A stretch of DNA of 64,000 nt from Nymphalis io (GCF_905147045.1 NC_065914.1:6634001-6698000); one strand, 5' to 3'; shown: positions 9,605 through 22,010, counted from the stretch's first letter. The notes: generated from the sequence alone by a model not told the origin. A program made the numbers and translations.

Positions 9605-11660
9605 AAAGTACTTAGGAGCAACAGCTTTCGAGGAAAGCGAAAACTGTAAATTTTCAGAATTCGGGCTGTTATTTTCTCCAAAAACCTAATAACAATTTTA
9701 TTAGCCTTGAATTCTGGACTACGGGTACTGGTTACTTGACCTGAGTCCTTGATATATCCACTGGAATTACACATGCTTGTTGAACTGATACATAACTCAC
9801 GGAGGCTCGTGAATACCCAGCTTAACAATAGCCCTTTGTTTATTTTGCTCTTTATGTTCCCGTCTTTCTGATAACCACACCGTTATAACATTACCTATAA
9901 GGAAATTCCATACCGATAAAATCTTGTATGAAATAAATGTGGAAGATAAAAATATTTAAAATAAATTGGTGCAAACTCAAGTGTTTAATTTATATTTGAA
10001 TTATTGGAAGTAAATATAGATACCTTAATTATTATTGTTGCACCAATGGTAAATACAATGCTTCTTCTTCTTCTTTCGAATATCAAATTGTTTATAAAAG
10101 AAAGGGACTTTTTTATTGATATTTAACTAACGTAATTTGAATAGATTCGCAAAGGTTAAGCCTTAAATTATTTTCAGAAATATATTTTCACAAAAATGGC
10201 CCGTATATCATGGTAGTTAAGAATCAATCTGCTTATCTATGAGACGCTTTTGTTCAGCAGTATTGTTGTAGGGTTCTGTAATGTCCGACGGTATATCCCA
10301 GCGATTTCGAGTGAAATTCTGGTTGTAGTAAGGCTCAAAATTGAAGGCATCCAATTTAAGAAAACAAATTGTTTTATAAACTTACATACCCTATACCCCT
10401 TAAGGGTCAGTTTCGAAGCTAGCAATTTTGTTCTCTATTTGCGTAATAAATTATTTTTAGTAAGTTTTGTATCCATCGGTGTATGAAATTAGATTTAAAG
10501 AAATAAACTTTGATCTTCAATCCACTCTCTCAGGGGTTAAAATTTATTTTAGGACGTGGCTCGTTGAATTAAATTTGTCACCAACTTACGTTCAGTTACG
10601 AGTACTATAAGTATATTAAAACAAAAAACAATTCGTTTTGCTTACGGATAGTAAAATGCAGGAGCTATTACTGCCCGGCTACTAATAGTAATAATTTGAA
10701 GACTAAATGTATATAAATAAATAATGACCCAACAGCTGGCTCTTATTTAGCCCAAAGGCTGAGTCTAGCGGTGCCATAGGACAATTTTTTGGACGGCGCG
10801 TTTTTGCTATAAATTTGGAATGTGTATTTTGTTTTTTTATTTTAATTTTGTATATTATAAAAATGTCTGTACATAGTTTACAAATTTAATAAAATAAGTT
10901 AGGTTAAATAAGACCCGTCTTAAAAAAATATAATATATATAAATAAATTCAGCGCATAGTAGGATAAATGTAGGAAGATAACAGATAGTAGTGTCTTAAT
11001 AAAGATAAAAATACTATACATATTAATTAGACAATTCAAGCAAGATGAAGCTTTTTTATATTGTAATCGAGCTTTCGGCATTTATATCTAACTTTAGAGC
11101 TTTGCATACATTTGTCTCTCTAGTAATAAGATATAATATATTAATAGATTAATTCTGCGTTATCTCGCCAAGGGTACGAACGCAAGCTCCAAGTTTTAAT
11201 AGCCCCAGCTAAATTAATGACACATCTAGGTTAGAAGCTTTCCAGTAATTGAGCTTACATGATAAAGCTTTAAGTTACATACAACTTTAAAACCATTTCG
11301 TCATGGTATATATTAAGATGAACAAATAATAAAACTAGTGAATTATATTGTACATAAAAAATTATAAATAACATTGGTATGAATAAAGAATAAGGGCTCC
11401 TTATCACTATAGTAATCTTCGAAACAGCTAAAAATTACAAATGCAAATAATTTATTTATTATAAGGAGTATCCCGAGGTATCGTTTAGTTTTAGTTCATT
11501 CATCAAAACAGCTTAAGTCTATCAAAAGCTATATACTATTTTACGTTTATCTTTTTTTAAGTTCATATGTCTCATTGCAAGTTACAATAACTAAAACATT
11601 TTATTATTATTTTTGATTATTTGCTGTCTACACAATAAATGTTTTGCATGTAGAATTGAA
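9605..11660. other. AT-rich DNA without recognised gene
   Basis: No coding region or member of the local SINE families is seen. Around 10745-10800 the block TTAGCCCAAAGGCTGAGTCT resembles the LINE-tail-like sequence at 43.39 kb, too weakly to annotate firmly. Confidence 0.5.
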
Positions 11661-11662
11661 AT

Positions 11663-11820
11663 AGGCATTACGTACGTCGAGAGGGGCCGCGGATGCGTTA
11701 TATCAACACTATCCCGCAGCCTCTCCGACCCGTGCCGAGGACGGCCATCGCAGTGGTTAAGTGGCAGCCAGGTACCTTTCTGAAGGCTTCCACTTCGTGA
11801 AAAAAAGGCATTACGTACGT
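11663..11820 (+). mobile_element. 5'-truncated LINE tail (R1-like?) with 15-bp target duplication
   Basis: A GC-rich insert of 128 bases (11678-11805) ending in a run of A is bracketed by perfect copies of AGGCATTACGTACGT at 11663-11677 and 11806-11820. This is the classic footprint of target-primed reverse transcription with extreme 5' truncation. The block GCAGTGGTTAAGTGG recalls R1-clade 3' UTRs and the tail of the helicase-bearing element at 61.1 kb, but no coding sequence is left to confirm the clade. Confidence 0.85.
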
Positions 11821-12027
11821 TAAAATGTCAGATTGTGAAGCATTTTCGTTACAGATAAATTCAACACGTTTTTTGCTAGTTTGAAAATAAAAATAACTAT
11901 TAGTTTAGTACCGAAGTAGTAACATATTAATGAAAATAATTAAGCTGGGACGCGCGTGTTTTAATATTTATTAATGTTCGAGCGTTAGAAAAATATCATT
12001 AAATAATTGTATAATGTAACATATTGT

Positions 12028-12284
12028 TATTTTTTTTATTAAATATGCGGCAAATGGTCCTTATGATAAGTAATCATTGGCGATATACATTGGAGTTGTA
12101 AGAAATATAACCATTCCCTACATCGTTAATACGCCACCAACCTTGGGACCTAAGATGATCCCTTGTGCCTGTACACTGGCTCACTCACCCTCCACACCGT
12201 AGCACAACTATACTGTTTGTAGGATACGATAATGAGTGGGTGGTACCTACCCAGACGGGCTTGTACAAAGCCGTACCACCAAGA
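12028..12284 (-). mobile_element. SINE-B copy
   Basis: Runs from a T-run to the head block CTTGTACAAAGCCGTACCAC, with a shortened middle. Confidence 0.88.
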
Positions 12285-12507
12285 AAAGTGTTATGTTTAT
12301 AACGTTAAGTTTTATGAGCATGCTGTGTACACATGTTTTGGAGATTAATCTTGCTTAAAATTGTATAAATGCTGCCTCTGCTTTGTTACGAAATTTCATT
12401 AATAATAAATAACGTTTGTCCTTCAATACAAATATTCTATGTAAACCGTATCTATTCGAAGCCATCGGTAGATACGTCGTAATAAAATATTAATTTAAAG
12501 TTACTTT

Positions 12508-12657
12508 ACGTCACTTCATAACTCACCCATGAAATGACAACCGACTTATAGTGATATACGATTTTGATGCGTGTATTCTTGTAATGTTATAAGTATTATG
12601 ATCAAAGGCACATATCACTTTTTGACATTTCACGACCGTTATCTGCCGTGAGTGAGA
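12508..12657. mobile_element. Fold-back MITE, copy 1
   Basis: About 150 bases whose ends are imperfect inverted repeats (CATGAAATGACA toward the left, TGACATTTCACGACCG toward the right, with TAGTGATATA and CATATCACTT inside). A second copy at 18659 keeps the order GATTTTGATGCGTGT or the close variant TATTTTGATGCGTGT. No transposase is present, so it is non-autonomous. Confidence 0.75.
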
Positions 12658-12659
12658 GC

Positions 12660-13200
12660 TTAGAATATAAATTCTACTGAAATTAATAGAAAAAATAATC
12701 AGCAATTACTCTTATCTACTAATTAAATTACATAGTTAATTAAATATAATTTAATTATTATATATACATGAAAATCAACAAAAATTAACACTACGCTTTT
12801 TTATCTTGTATATAATCTTTTATCAAGTATACCTTATTTATTAATGCTTTTTAAACATGCTATTTAAGTTTATTAATTGGCAACACTAATTATTTATGGA
12901 ATTCTATTATAAAAGCTCCTTGAAGTGATTTTATGAAGCTTACATATATTTTTTATATAAAAATGTTATTAGGTCTGCATAAATTCACTTATTTATCTTT
13001 GTTTAAGCATTTTGTCCCTTTTTTCGTTTCTAATGTAAGAAAAAGCTTCAGATATTTGATCTTAGGGGTATAATCTTTAATTTTAATTTGTTATTATTCT
13101 GCTATTTAATTTGGATTTGATTATGTTTTTTTAATGTGATAAATATTTTTGTATATATCATAACTTTTTGTCTTCCTAATATTAAATAAATAAAGAAATA
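12660..13200. other. AT-rich DNA, nothing recognised
   Basis: No coding region or repeat family is visible. Confidence 0.5.
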
Positions 13201-13204
13201 AGCT

Positions 13205-13268
13205 TCAACTGTCCTCGAAAAGAGGGGAGGCCTTAGCCCCGCAGTGAGTATTTACAGGCTGTTACTTT
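13205..13268 (+). mobile_element. SINE-A 3' end fragment
   Basis: GGAGGCCTTAGCCCCGCAGT followed by TTTACAGGCTGTTACT, the last part of SINE-A. Confidence 0.8.
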
Positions 13269-13269
13269 T

Positions 13270-14790
13270 TATTTTAAGACTTGAATAAAGTCCAATTCTA
13301 TCAGTTACATAAGATATTCGCACACACATCCACAGATGCACCCTAACACATACATATACCCTAACATATAGGTATGTACATGTTTTATCAATTCGAAATA
13401 AAGTGCGACAAACAGACACGTGAATAAACGCATGAATTCTTTATAGGTAACGATATATAAAGAAGAATCTAAAAGCTGCGACGGATACTCAAACAATAGT
13501 TCGAGAAAGTTCGATGACTGTCAGATATCACAAAGTAATTTCGACCTTATTGTTATACACTCAAAGTTGTTGTATTTAATCTGGTTAGTTTTTTTACAAA
13601 TTTCCATAAATGTAGGTCCAGAATTCGCAGAATATTATGGTTATTGAATGTGCGTTTCCGCTTATATCTAGATTAATCCGGATTTGATATGTACAAAGTG
13701 AGTGCCGAGGTAGTTATGTCAGTTTAATTCAGAAAGCGATGGTAAATATTATATAAGTCTCTGGAAAATTACATAAAGGGATGATGATATTTGAAGACTG
13801 TGCTTAGACAGTTTAGTATATTGAATTATTGTTCTGTCTGTACTGTGGTTAACATTAATTTAATTTTCATAGAAGATACGACTAGTCTTAAATTATTTAT
13901 CTGAAAGATCCTGAGAACGTCGTGTTCGATGTTATATATATTTATAGAAAAGTGTCAAAAGTTAATCACGAAAAAACGTGAAATTCTTCTTAGATGTAAT
14001 TCACTTGAATTATCTTTTATGAACTATAGATCAAGTTCGGATTCACCATGCCCCAAAAAATATCATTCATTTTCAACCCTGTTAACTGCTACTAAAAGTT
14101 AAGGATTTATCATTATTTATTATATATATTTAATTTCAAGTTATCTGCAGAGGATCGCACTTATTTCGAAACTTCACTAGCACTCAACGTTACTAACTGT
14201 ATTTGCTTTCCTTAACACAGGACCAATATAAATTGAGCTTCACTGACACCACTTCATTTGGCAGCGTAATGATTGTCTATATTATGAAAAAACTATTTGA
14301 CTTGGTCAATTTATACATACAACAAATCTTACACTATTACATTTAAAAATTTACAATACAGAAATCATAACATTAAATAACTTCGAAAATTATGATGAAA
14401 ATCCTCAGAAAATAATATAAATTCTATCTCATTTCAATTCGACAAAGGATTTGTTGCTAATACTTAATAATCCTCAATGAAATTTGTGAAACTTTCTAAC
14501 AAGCTTAAACTAATTTCATTTCAGTTTTTGGTGTAAATATTTCCTCACGGTGCTCTTCAACTATTCCATTGTCACTATGCTAATAAGCTACGTTGCTGTT
14601 TGAAAAAAACTAACATACGCGTACTGAGTCCTCATTAATTCATTTTAAGCTTAGAATTTCATCTCGTGCTCAGCGTAATCAAATAATGGTAGCCATGGCA
14701 TCCAATCAAATGGCAGTGTTAAGAAGTAAGTTTGGGACCGAAGACTCACACTCAAATAGAAGATGTTCTAAGAAAAAACAGCTTTGTCAA
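13270..14790. other. AT-rich DNA without recognised gene
   Basis: No exon, RNA gene or repeat family of this window is seen here. Confidence 0.5.
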
Positions 14791-14799
14791 GCTGTGGGT

Positions 14800-15062
14800 C
14801 CTGGACGAATAGGTGGGCAGACTGGCAATTGGCTACCTGATAGTAAGTGATAACAACTACCCACAGACATTGGCGATGTAAGAAATATTAACCACGTACA
14901 ATCAACTTTGGGAACTAAGATGTTATATCCAATATGCCTGTAGTTACACTGGCCAGCTCAATCTTCAAACCGGAAAATAACAATTCTAAATTGCTGTTTG
15001 GCAGTAGAATATCTGATGAGTGGGTGGTACCTAGGCGGGCTTGCACAAAGCCCTACCAAGTA
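14800..15062 (-). mobile_element. SINE-B copy, diverged
   Basis: Ordered blocks TACCTGATAGTAAGTGATAA, ACATTGGCGATGTAAGAAAT and GGGCTTGCACAAAGCCCTAC. Confidence 0.85.
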
Positions 15063-15424
15063 AGGTGGTACTTTAGGCAACCCCCACGAAACTTAGCAAC
15101 AAAATCTTTGGAATTTTTGTATCAATATACAATCTTTCCGTTCTAACATTTTCAACCTAGCAAATAATTTTGATTTTAATATGTCGAGTCTTCGGAAAGC
15201 GACTCGATAGCGCATTTAAAGTACTGCAAAGAATTTCAATATACGAATGCCATCTTTTTATAACCACCTAACTAGAAAATGTGCTCGTTATCTTGGAATT
15301 AGTCGTTGCAATCCGATTACACCGGTGAAAACCGGTTTCATATAGTTCATTCTAGTTAAATATTGAAAAACTACTGGTATTACAATGATATTCTTTAACT
15401 AAATATCTTCTGCCATCTCTTTTT

Positions 15425-15547
15425 AATGTATTATTAAGCAGACTGGCAAGTGGGTACATCTGATGTTAAGTGGTCACCATATCCATCAGCCGTTGGCATT
15501 GTAAGAAATATTGCCAATGCGCCACCATACTTGGAAACTAAGATGGT
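15425..15547 (-). mobile_element. SINE-B, tail half, split by LINE debris
   Basis: The tail-side half (GCAGACTGGCAAGTGGGTAC to GGAAACTAAGATGG). The head half reappears at 16360, so later insertions of about 0.8 kb interrupt one older SINE-B; some middle bases are missing. Confidence 0.75.
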
Positions 15548-15830
15548 ATATTTATTTATTTATTGAAGGCTTGCTAGCGAATGTTATATAAATAATATCT
15601 TAATAAATTATGTACTAAAACTAAAAACATTTTATATACACCCATTTGAAAGCAAACACTGTATACTTAGTATTCTTGCGCCGATTACAATTTCATAAAA
15701 GTATTAAAGTGTTTGACTAATACGTAACAATAACAGAAAGATAAAAAATAGATTAAAAAATTAAAAAGTATATAAATAACGCGCAGATTCCATAGCAGTG
15801 AAGGTTTAATAACACAGATTAATGATAAAA
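15548..15830 (-). mobile_element. Possible LINE 3' tail in reverse orientation
   Basis: On the - strand it would end in GGCTTTC-free AT sequence then CAATAAATAAATAAA, a tail style seen in Jockey/CR1-like elements. There is no coding match, so the call is tentative. Confidence 0.35.
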
Positions 15831-15839
15831 GACTAAATA

Positions 15840-16358
15840 AATGTCCTGTTCCATTTTTTAGGACAAGATTTGCCCAAAGATCCTATAATTACCTAGCTCC
15901 TAGAATATTTAACATATTGCATGCCAAGCTTAACATTAGGAAATACACAAACAGACAATTAAAGCAATTCATCTTTAAGTACCTTTTGGATTTAAATGAC
16001 ACAAATGTAAACAGTTTATTTACACCTTTAAAATTGAATTAAATGCAACACACATACAAACACACACACACACAACACACACACACATACACACACACAC
16101 GTACCAACGCTAACATAAGCATGGACGTCTTATTTACTTTATTTTATATTTTGTATTATTTCTTACATCCCAGCTTATACATTTATTTTTATTTTTTGTT
16201 CATATAAACGGGAGTGGAGGCCTGGTGTCTTGTAGAACAGTTTATCTATTGCAAGTACCAGTCTTCACATTAATTAGCTGTTATGTAAATGTTACATTTT
16301 ACTTTATAAGCTTTTTGTGAAGAAAATAAATAAATATATTATTATTATTATTATTATA
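15840..16358 (+). pseudogene. LINE ORF2 extreme C-terminus and 3' UTR
   Basis: At 15857-16041 one frame reads FRTRFAQRSYNYLAPRIFNI and continues to a TAA, resembling the C-terminal region of Jockey/CR1-like ORF2 proteins (an arginine-serine-tyrosine block, 'AP' and then a lysine-rich end). It is followed by a (CA)n stretch, an AT-rich 3' UTR and a tail AATAAATAAATATATTATTATT. The element is heavily 5'-truncated and sits inside an older SINE-B. Confidence 0.6.
16040..16102. repeat. (CA)n microsatellite in LINE 3' region
   Basis: CACACA runs with small interruptions. Confidence 0.9.
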
Positions 16359-16359
16359 T

Positions 16360-16446
16360 CATCAAAGCGGAATACAACAATACTAAGCATTGCCGCTTAG
16401 CGGCAGAATATATGATGGGTGGGTGGTATCTACCCAGACGGGCTTA
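16360..16446 (-). mobile_element. SINE-B, head half
   Basis: Continuation of the copy at 15425: CGGAATACAACAATACTAAG to CTACCCAGACGGGCTT. Confidence 0.75.
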
Positions 16447-16449
16447 AAT

Positions 16450-17210
16450 CTATATATAAACAGTTCAGTAGCTTTGTCTCCTCAGTTTGTCAAATATGTA
16501 GCTTTTAGTGTCTGTTATCTGTAAAGCGCTAAGATGCTTACACATCGACAAATATATTCAAACATGCATTCATTCATTGTTTTCCTCAAATTTTCAAAAA
16601 TGATTATGGACAAATTTCGACCACTGGGTGACCCATAGTACGTTGTTGTCATTAAATGGCTTAAATGCATTATTAATCTCAATAAAGAAAACAATGAAAA
16701 CTATTTTTTTGAAAATAGAAAACTAAATATTCAGAACAATTTCAGAGTTTTAATTGACATAGTTTACAATGTAAACTAGCTGTTTCCACTCTATGGAACC
16801 TGTTAAAAATTAAAATTTATTTATTCTTAGAGTTATTATAAATGCGAAACTAAGTTTATATATTTCGTTATTATGTCTAACTACTCAATCATCATGAAAT
16901 TTTGTATATATGTTGTCAGAGCTACAGAATTGGACATAGGGTATCTAAAGCCATCTCATACGCTCAATATAAAAGTAATACGCGTACTTATAGTAAGCCA
17001 AAGTATGAAACTACCCTTCTTAAAATAAATAATAAAAAACCGGCAAAAGAATGTCAGTGGTTTTTTTTAAGTTGTTCGTGCGACGGGTGGTTTTAATTTT
17101 AATTAATGAAAACAATAAGCCAGGTGAATTCATGGAGATTAATCGCGTATATCTTAATCCTGTGGAGATTCTTGCACTGCAGGATGAATTCCATAGGCGG
17201 AGTGAACTAA
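16450..17210. other. AT-rich DNA without recognised gene
   Basis: Phrases such as AACTACTCAATCATCATGAA (16878-16897) recall dispersed lepidopteran repeats, but no boundary can be set. Nothing coding is seen. Confidence 0.4.
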
Positions 17211-17216
17211 AATCAT

Positions 17217-17362
17217 CAGCCTGTTAGTATTCTTCAGCTCAACGAAGGCCCCCTTGAGGAGAAGGTTTGGAGCTTATTCCATTAGAGATTAATTATGACT
17301 ATAATATTTGGACCCGCAATCCTTAGTTAAGATCCACTTGAAGAAGTTCCAAGGTCATCTCG
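17217..17362 (-). mobile_element. Degenerate, deleted SINE-A
   Basis: TTGAGGAGAAGGTTTGGAGC and, after a deletion, GGACCCGCAATCCTTAGTTA and the head AAGGTCATCTCGG. Confidence 0.65.
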
Positions 17363-17869
17363 GAACTCCGTTCAATTGAGTAGACTTAATTCCATCGATT
17401 GCTAAATTATCATCGTTTGGACCACCAACTTGTGTTGATACCACAAAAACTTGCCTTTCATCCCTTTGTCAAGCCGCAGTAACAAAAATATCGTCACTTA
17501 ATATTGTTCTATATTTTACAAGAAAAGGACATTGATTTGAATCTGGAATGAGGCTTTTTGTGTTGTATTTTCTTTCAAGATGATTTATTCTGACTTTATT
17601 GATGTAAAGGTTTCAAAGATCAATTTTAAGGGGTTATGGGCATGAATATCGCATTATGTTTAAGTATGTTAGAGTTTTTTTCGGTCACTTTTAGGGCAAA
17701 ACATTGTATGGTTTTGATCAATCTATATACATAGGTTTATTGTATATAATAATACTTACTAATACTTTTAAAGTTAATAGAAAATGTATTTCTTAACCAG
17801 TTTTGTTTTTAAAAACCAAGTTAGCTCAGTGGTTAGAATCTCGTGAATTTTAATCAATGTTTGTTTTTT

Positions 17870-17952
17870 GTGGCATTGGCACTATGTGGAATATTAACCA
17901 ATTACATCGCCAATGTGCCACCAACCTTGGGAGCTAATGTTATGTTCCTTGT
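17870..17952 (-). mobile_element. SINE-B middle fragment
   Basis: CATCGCCAATGTGCCACCAA then CTTGGGAGCTAATGTTATG. Confidence 0.75.
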
Positions 17953-18057
17953 TATATTATAACTTCTCCTATTTATAACAACTCGACTGAGTGTGAGATT
18001 ATGAAAAGAGTAATAGGCTGACTTTTACAACCAGGTAACTTACATTTTAATTTCAGA

Positions 18058-18300
18058 CTAGGAGTTTATTCTGGGTTTCGCTTCACTTTCGCTCGCGTTA
18101 TAACCCAAAATAGCTAAATAACAATTTCCATAGCAATTTCTTCAAAAATGAAAAGTTTACGTAGAAACTTTTACCCCCTTTACAAAAACCTTCTTTAGTG
18201 CTATTCTGCTATGTAAAAGGAAACTCGTATGCAAATTTTCATGGTGCTAGCACCAGTAGATCCGGTTGTGCTTTATATGTCAGTCAATCAGTTACTATAT
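18058..18300 (+). repeat. Dispersed repeat family G, copy 1
   Basis: Begins CTAGGAGTTTATTCTGGGTT, contains TTTCGCTCGCGTTATAACCC and ends AAATTTTCATGGTGCTAGC then TCAGTCAATC. A related copy lies at 36964-37170 in the same orientation. The CTAG start and the 'TTCGCTCGCG' block suggest a Helitron-like non-autonomous element. Confidence 0.5.
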
Positions 18301-18658
18301 ATATACATATATATATATATACAGATTATATCATATATGTTTAAGGCGTATATTTGATTGATATATATATGATATGTACATAATCAAAATATTATTTATT
18401 CAAGTGTTGGTACAGGATTAAATTTAATGTAAAGCTTCAGAACCGGTTCGGATTCTACTGAGAAGAACCAGAACGCAACTCAGGATTTAATCTTTTTGTC
18501 AAATCGAATACGGAATCAACGAATACGAAACTCACCCGTTTTTATAATCTTTATATTCTTATATTGTGTAATAATCCGTATTACCTGTTCATGTTATTTT
18601 AATATTAAGATTTAGATGTATTAATAGGTAAAGTTATATTATCTGCACTTCTGTAAGG

Positions 18659-18803
18659 ACTTCATTACTCACCCGTGAAATGTCGTCAAGCGACTTATGG
18701 TGATATACTATTTTGATGCGTGTGTTCTTGTAATGTTATGATTATAACAAACAATGTCGCATATCACTGTCTGACATTTCATGTCCGTTTTCTGCGGTGA
18801 CCT
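18659..18803. mobile_element. Fold-back MITE, copy 2
   Basis: Same order as the copy at 12508: ACTCACCCGTGAAATGTCG, GTGATATACTATTTTGATGC, CATATCACTGTCTGACATTT, GTCCGTTTTCTGCGGTGA. The ends are imperfectly inverted. Confidence 0.75.
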
Positions 18804-18804
18804 T

Positions 18805-19808
18805 CGCTTTACTGCTGAATCTTATATAATGATTGTCGCTGAGTTTATGAAATCTTACTCCGAATATTTAATATGTTCTGTTGCAATAGTAAGTTTTGGA
18901 ACTTTGTTAAAAACATACTGAAAGGCAGTTTCGAGTTTAAAGATTACAAATACAATATTCTTGGTCAGCTCTCATGACAAGAATGGTTTGAAAGAGTTGC
19001 TATATTCTGCTCGAGAGCAGAACTAACAACAAAATGGAAAAAAAAGAAAATTTTTGGTTATAAATTGTAAAACCTCTTTGTTTTTACTTTACATGATAAT
19101 ATTATCTAGCTAACTCTTTTGGGCTTGCACGGGTTCAAAGAAAACTTTTATATTGAAGAACAAACATACTTAGAAATATTTTTATTGGCCCAAGAATTCG
19201 CTTGAATACGTAGAGTAAGCGATTCTCGAACAAAGCCAAAGCTTCGTCATAATCAGATGTGTAGTTTAGGAACGTATAGTGGACTTACATACAAATGTAT
19301 ATTTATTTACTAGAGAAGAATATGAAAATGTTACAAAAATGCCATTTCGTTCAGACTCCAGTAAAATTGCCTTCCTCGTATGTTGACTGTGAATTTCTGT
19401 ACCAATTATTTCCAGTTGAATTCTTGACGTTCAAAGCCGATTACGGTTGAATTGGTTTGAATATAATATGTGGCTTAGCGTCCCTTAAAAAATTCGAACA
19501 CGGCTGAAGGATTTTTATTAAAATAAATAAATCAAAAGTATTTGTCGGTGACTCTTTTTGGTTTGTGACGGGTTTTTTGACAAAAACGTTTCTAGTTAAA
19601 AAAAAAAAACCTTTTGCAATTAATTATTTATATATAATATATATAATCTAGACAAGATACTTAAGCAATAATTGGAGTCTATTTATTTATAGAACAGTCT
19701 AGTAACCCTAGCTAGATACCCAAGCCAATATCGATAAAAATAATTTATTACTGCAGTTCAGAAGATACAACAATTTAATATGCGATACTGTTCGGTAGTT
19801 TACAGAGG

Positions 19809-19809
<1 letters not shown>
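18805..19809. other. AT-rich DNA without recognised gene
   Basis: No coding region or listed repeat is visible. Confidence 0.5.

Positions 19810-19852
<43 letters not shown>
19810..19852. repeat. (AT)n microsatellite
   Basis: Uninterrupted AT alternation. Confidence 0.95.
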
Positions 19853-19856
<4 letters not shown>

Positions 19857-19944
19857 TGTTTTCTTATTATCATAAATACAGAAACTGACCCAAGAATTAT
19901 TCATTTAAAATGTATTTACCTGGATCTCTCCTGGAGTAATAGTT

Positions 19945-20608
19945 TTTGAGTTTATTGTCTACATACAGACTGACGCAGCACGAAAAGTTCTACAATACCA
20001 TTAAAGAGATTGTTCGTTAAAATCACATCAAATTTTCTCGTATATCACAAAATATGATATATAAACGAGAAAGTTTTAACTTTTTAATAAATTTTTTCAT
20101 CATATGTTAAAATATGGTATTTATTATACTAAACTTAATAATGTAATTTAATAATGATAACTGGTGGTAGGGCTTTGTGCAAGCTCGTCTGCGAACTGTT
20201 AAGAAAAATACCACATTCAATGGAAAAAAAGATATTGCTTTTTTAAAGAATAGGAAGGCGTACGAACACATGGGCCACCTGATGGTAAGTAGTCACCAAC
20301 GCCCATAGACATGGGTATTGTAAGAAATGTTAATCATATGCCAAATGCGCCACCGACCTTGGGAACTAAGATGTTATGTTCCTTGTGCCTATAATTACAC
20401 TGGCTCACTAACTCTTCAAACCGGAACAAAACACTACCAAATACTGCTATTTTGCGGTAGAACATCTGATGAGTAGGTGGTACCTACCCAGACGAGCTTG
20501 CACAAAGCCCTACCACCAGTAGCAATAATATATATACATATATATAATTGAAACATAGATATCACTATGTACCTCTACTTATTCTGCGCACTTACTTATG
20601 TACTAGTC
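19945..20608 (+). repeat. Duplicated segment, copy 1 (empty-site copy)
   Basis: Starts TTTGAGTTTATTG and ends TATGTACTAGTC. The same block recurs at 22773-23790 with scattered substitutions. This copy lacks the 540-bp insertion found in the other: ATGGTA at 20114-20119 is present once. It contains a SINE-B (20235-20520). It also carries an extra inverted SINE-B head at 20160-20191, which forms a perfect 32-base inverted repeat with 20489-20520. Confidence 0.9.
20235..20520 (-). mobile_element. SINE-B copy within duplicated segment
   Basis: A T-run, GGGCCACCTGATGGTAAGTA and the head GCACAAAGCCCTACCACCAG are all present. Confidence 0.88.
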
Positions 20609-21084
20609 AGCTAGTCTCCTTTTATAATATTTGCCGTGACCGAAAATCGGTTCGGATGATGTCATCATTATTCATCTCGTTTCAATTCTTTATTCGAAAA
20701 TTTTAAATCATACTAACTAAAACATTCGACAATTCGTACCTTCCTAGTCTTGAAATATTGAACATCTTTTATTTAAAAGATCATATCAGGAGAAATGCCT
20801 GAAATGCATTTTTCATTTAAAAGGAAAGATTCTTTTAGCCAACGCATTACTGCATGAAAATCCGTCGTTCTTGTAGAAAAATTTTCAATAATAAGATTAG
20901 GGATGCTGTGAATTGATAGGCGACTTTCGTTTATTGCTAAGAAAATGTTTAAGAATTAATCTTTTCAAAAATTGTATATTGGTAGTCATGATCAAAGTAA
21001 TTTTATTCTTATTGCATTATTTTTAAGGATTTTAATTGTATGAATAGTTAGTATGTCATCATGATATTTAATGAATATTCCTAA

Positions 21085-21272
21085 TATTCCAACCGTCTCA
21101 TAGATATTGGCACTCCGAAAATTACCAAAAAAATCACTCCAACAACATCAATGGGCCGCTTGACGAGACCTAAGATGCTGTACACATTTTTCTTGTTAAT
21201 ACACTGGCTCACTCACCTTGCAACAGAACATCGTACTACAGCTTGATGATCCTGAAAAAACCCTATCACCAG
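21085..21272 (-). mobile_element. Degenerate SINE-B
   Basis: ATAGATATTGGCACTCCGAA, TACACTGGCTCACTCACCTT and CCCTATCACCAGTA appear in SINE-B order. Confidence 0.6.
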
Positions 21273-21274
21273 TA

Positions 21275-21830
21275 TATTATAATATGCTTATTCTTAGTTT
21301 CATACATATGTACTTCTGATAGACTGAGTTTCGTTCACAGTGGTCATACTTACCCGATACTATCTAACCGTCATGCTCAGTAATTATAATATATACTCTT
21401 TTATTCTCATAATGGGATGGGATCCGATGGGACGGTAATGTTATACAACTGAAGTTAAATAAGGAACTGAACCCTTGTCCACCCATTACGTGTTTTCCGA
21501 GGCAGTATAACACCCCCAACTTACTGTTTGATAACTTATTGCCACGAAAATCGAATGATTTCAATGGAACGGACCAGACCGATATGATTTGATTTTCAAC
21601 CAGCGATCCGCCCCTTGGCTTGTTGCATTACGTAGATAGACAATCGTTGGAGGATTTACTAATCCGGATAAATACTGAATCCTCATTGGTCGTTTCTTGT
21701 GTCATCGGCAGCTATCCACCAATAACAATTCAGATTATAATAAAACTAAATATTTTGTTCTATGTATAAATCTTATAACCGCTATTCATTTACTATCAAT
21801 TATTTCTTCTTTTTATTAATGTAGTGTAAG
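21275..21830. other. Mostly unrecognised; possible old SINE-D remains
   Basis: A block near 21490-21560 (GTTTTCCGAGGCAGTATAAC) faintly resembles SINE-D. Nothing else is recognised. Confidence 0.3.
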
Positions 21831-21831
21831 A

Positions 21832-22010
21832 GCCGAAATTGCCCAGTGGTGAATGAATGCGTGAATCTTAACCGATAATCGTGGGGTCAAACACGGGCAA
21901 GCACCACTGAATTTACATGTGCTAAATTTGTGTTTATAATTCATCTCGTGCTTAACGGTGAAGGGAAACATCGCGTGGAATGTATGTATCTAATTTCAAT
22001 GAAATTCCAC
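21832..22010 (+). mobile_element. SINE-A, 3' end lost
   Basis: Head AGAGCCGAAATTGCCCAGTG, then CAAGCACCACTGAATTTACA and AATTCATCTCGTGCTTAACG; the sequence degrades after TTTCAATGAAATT. Confidence 0.85.
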
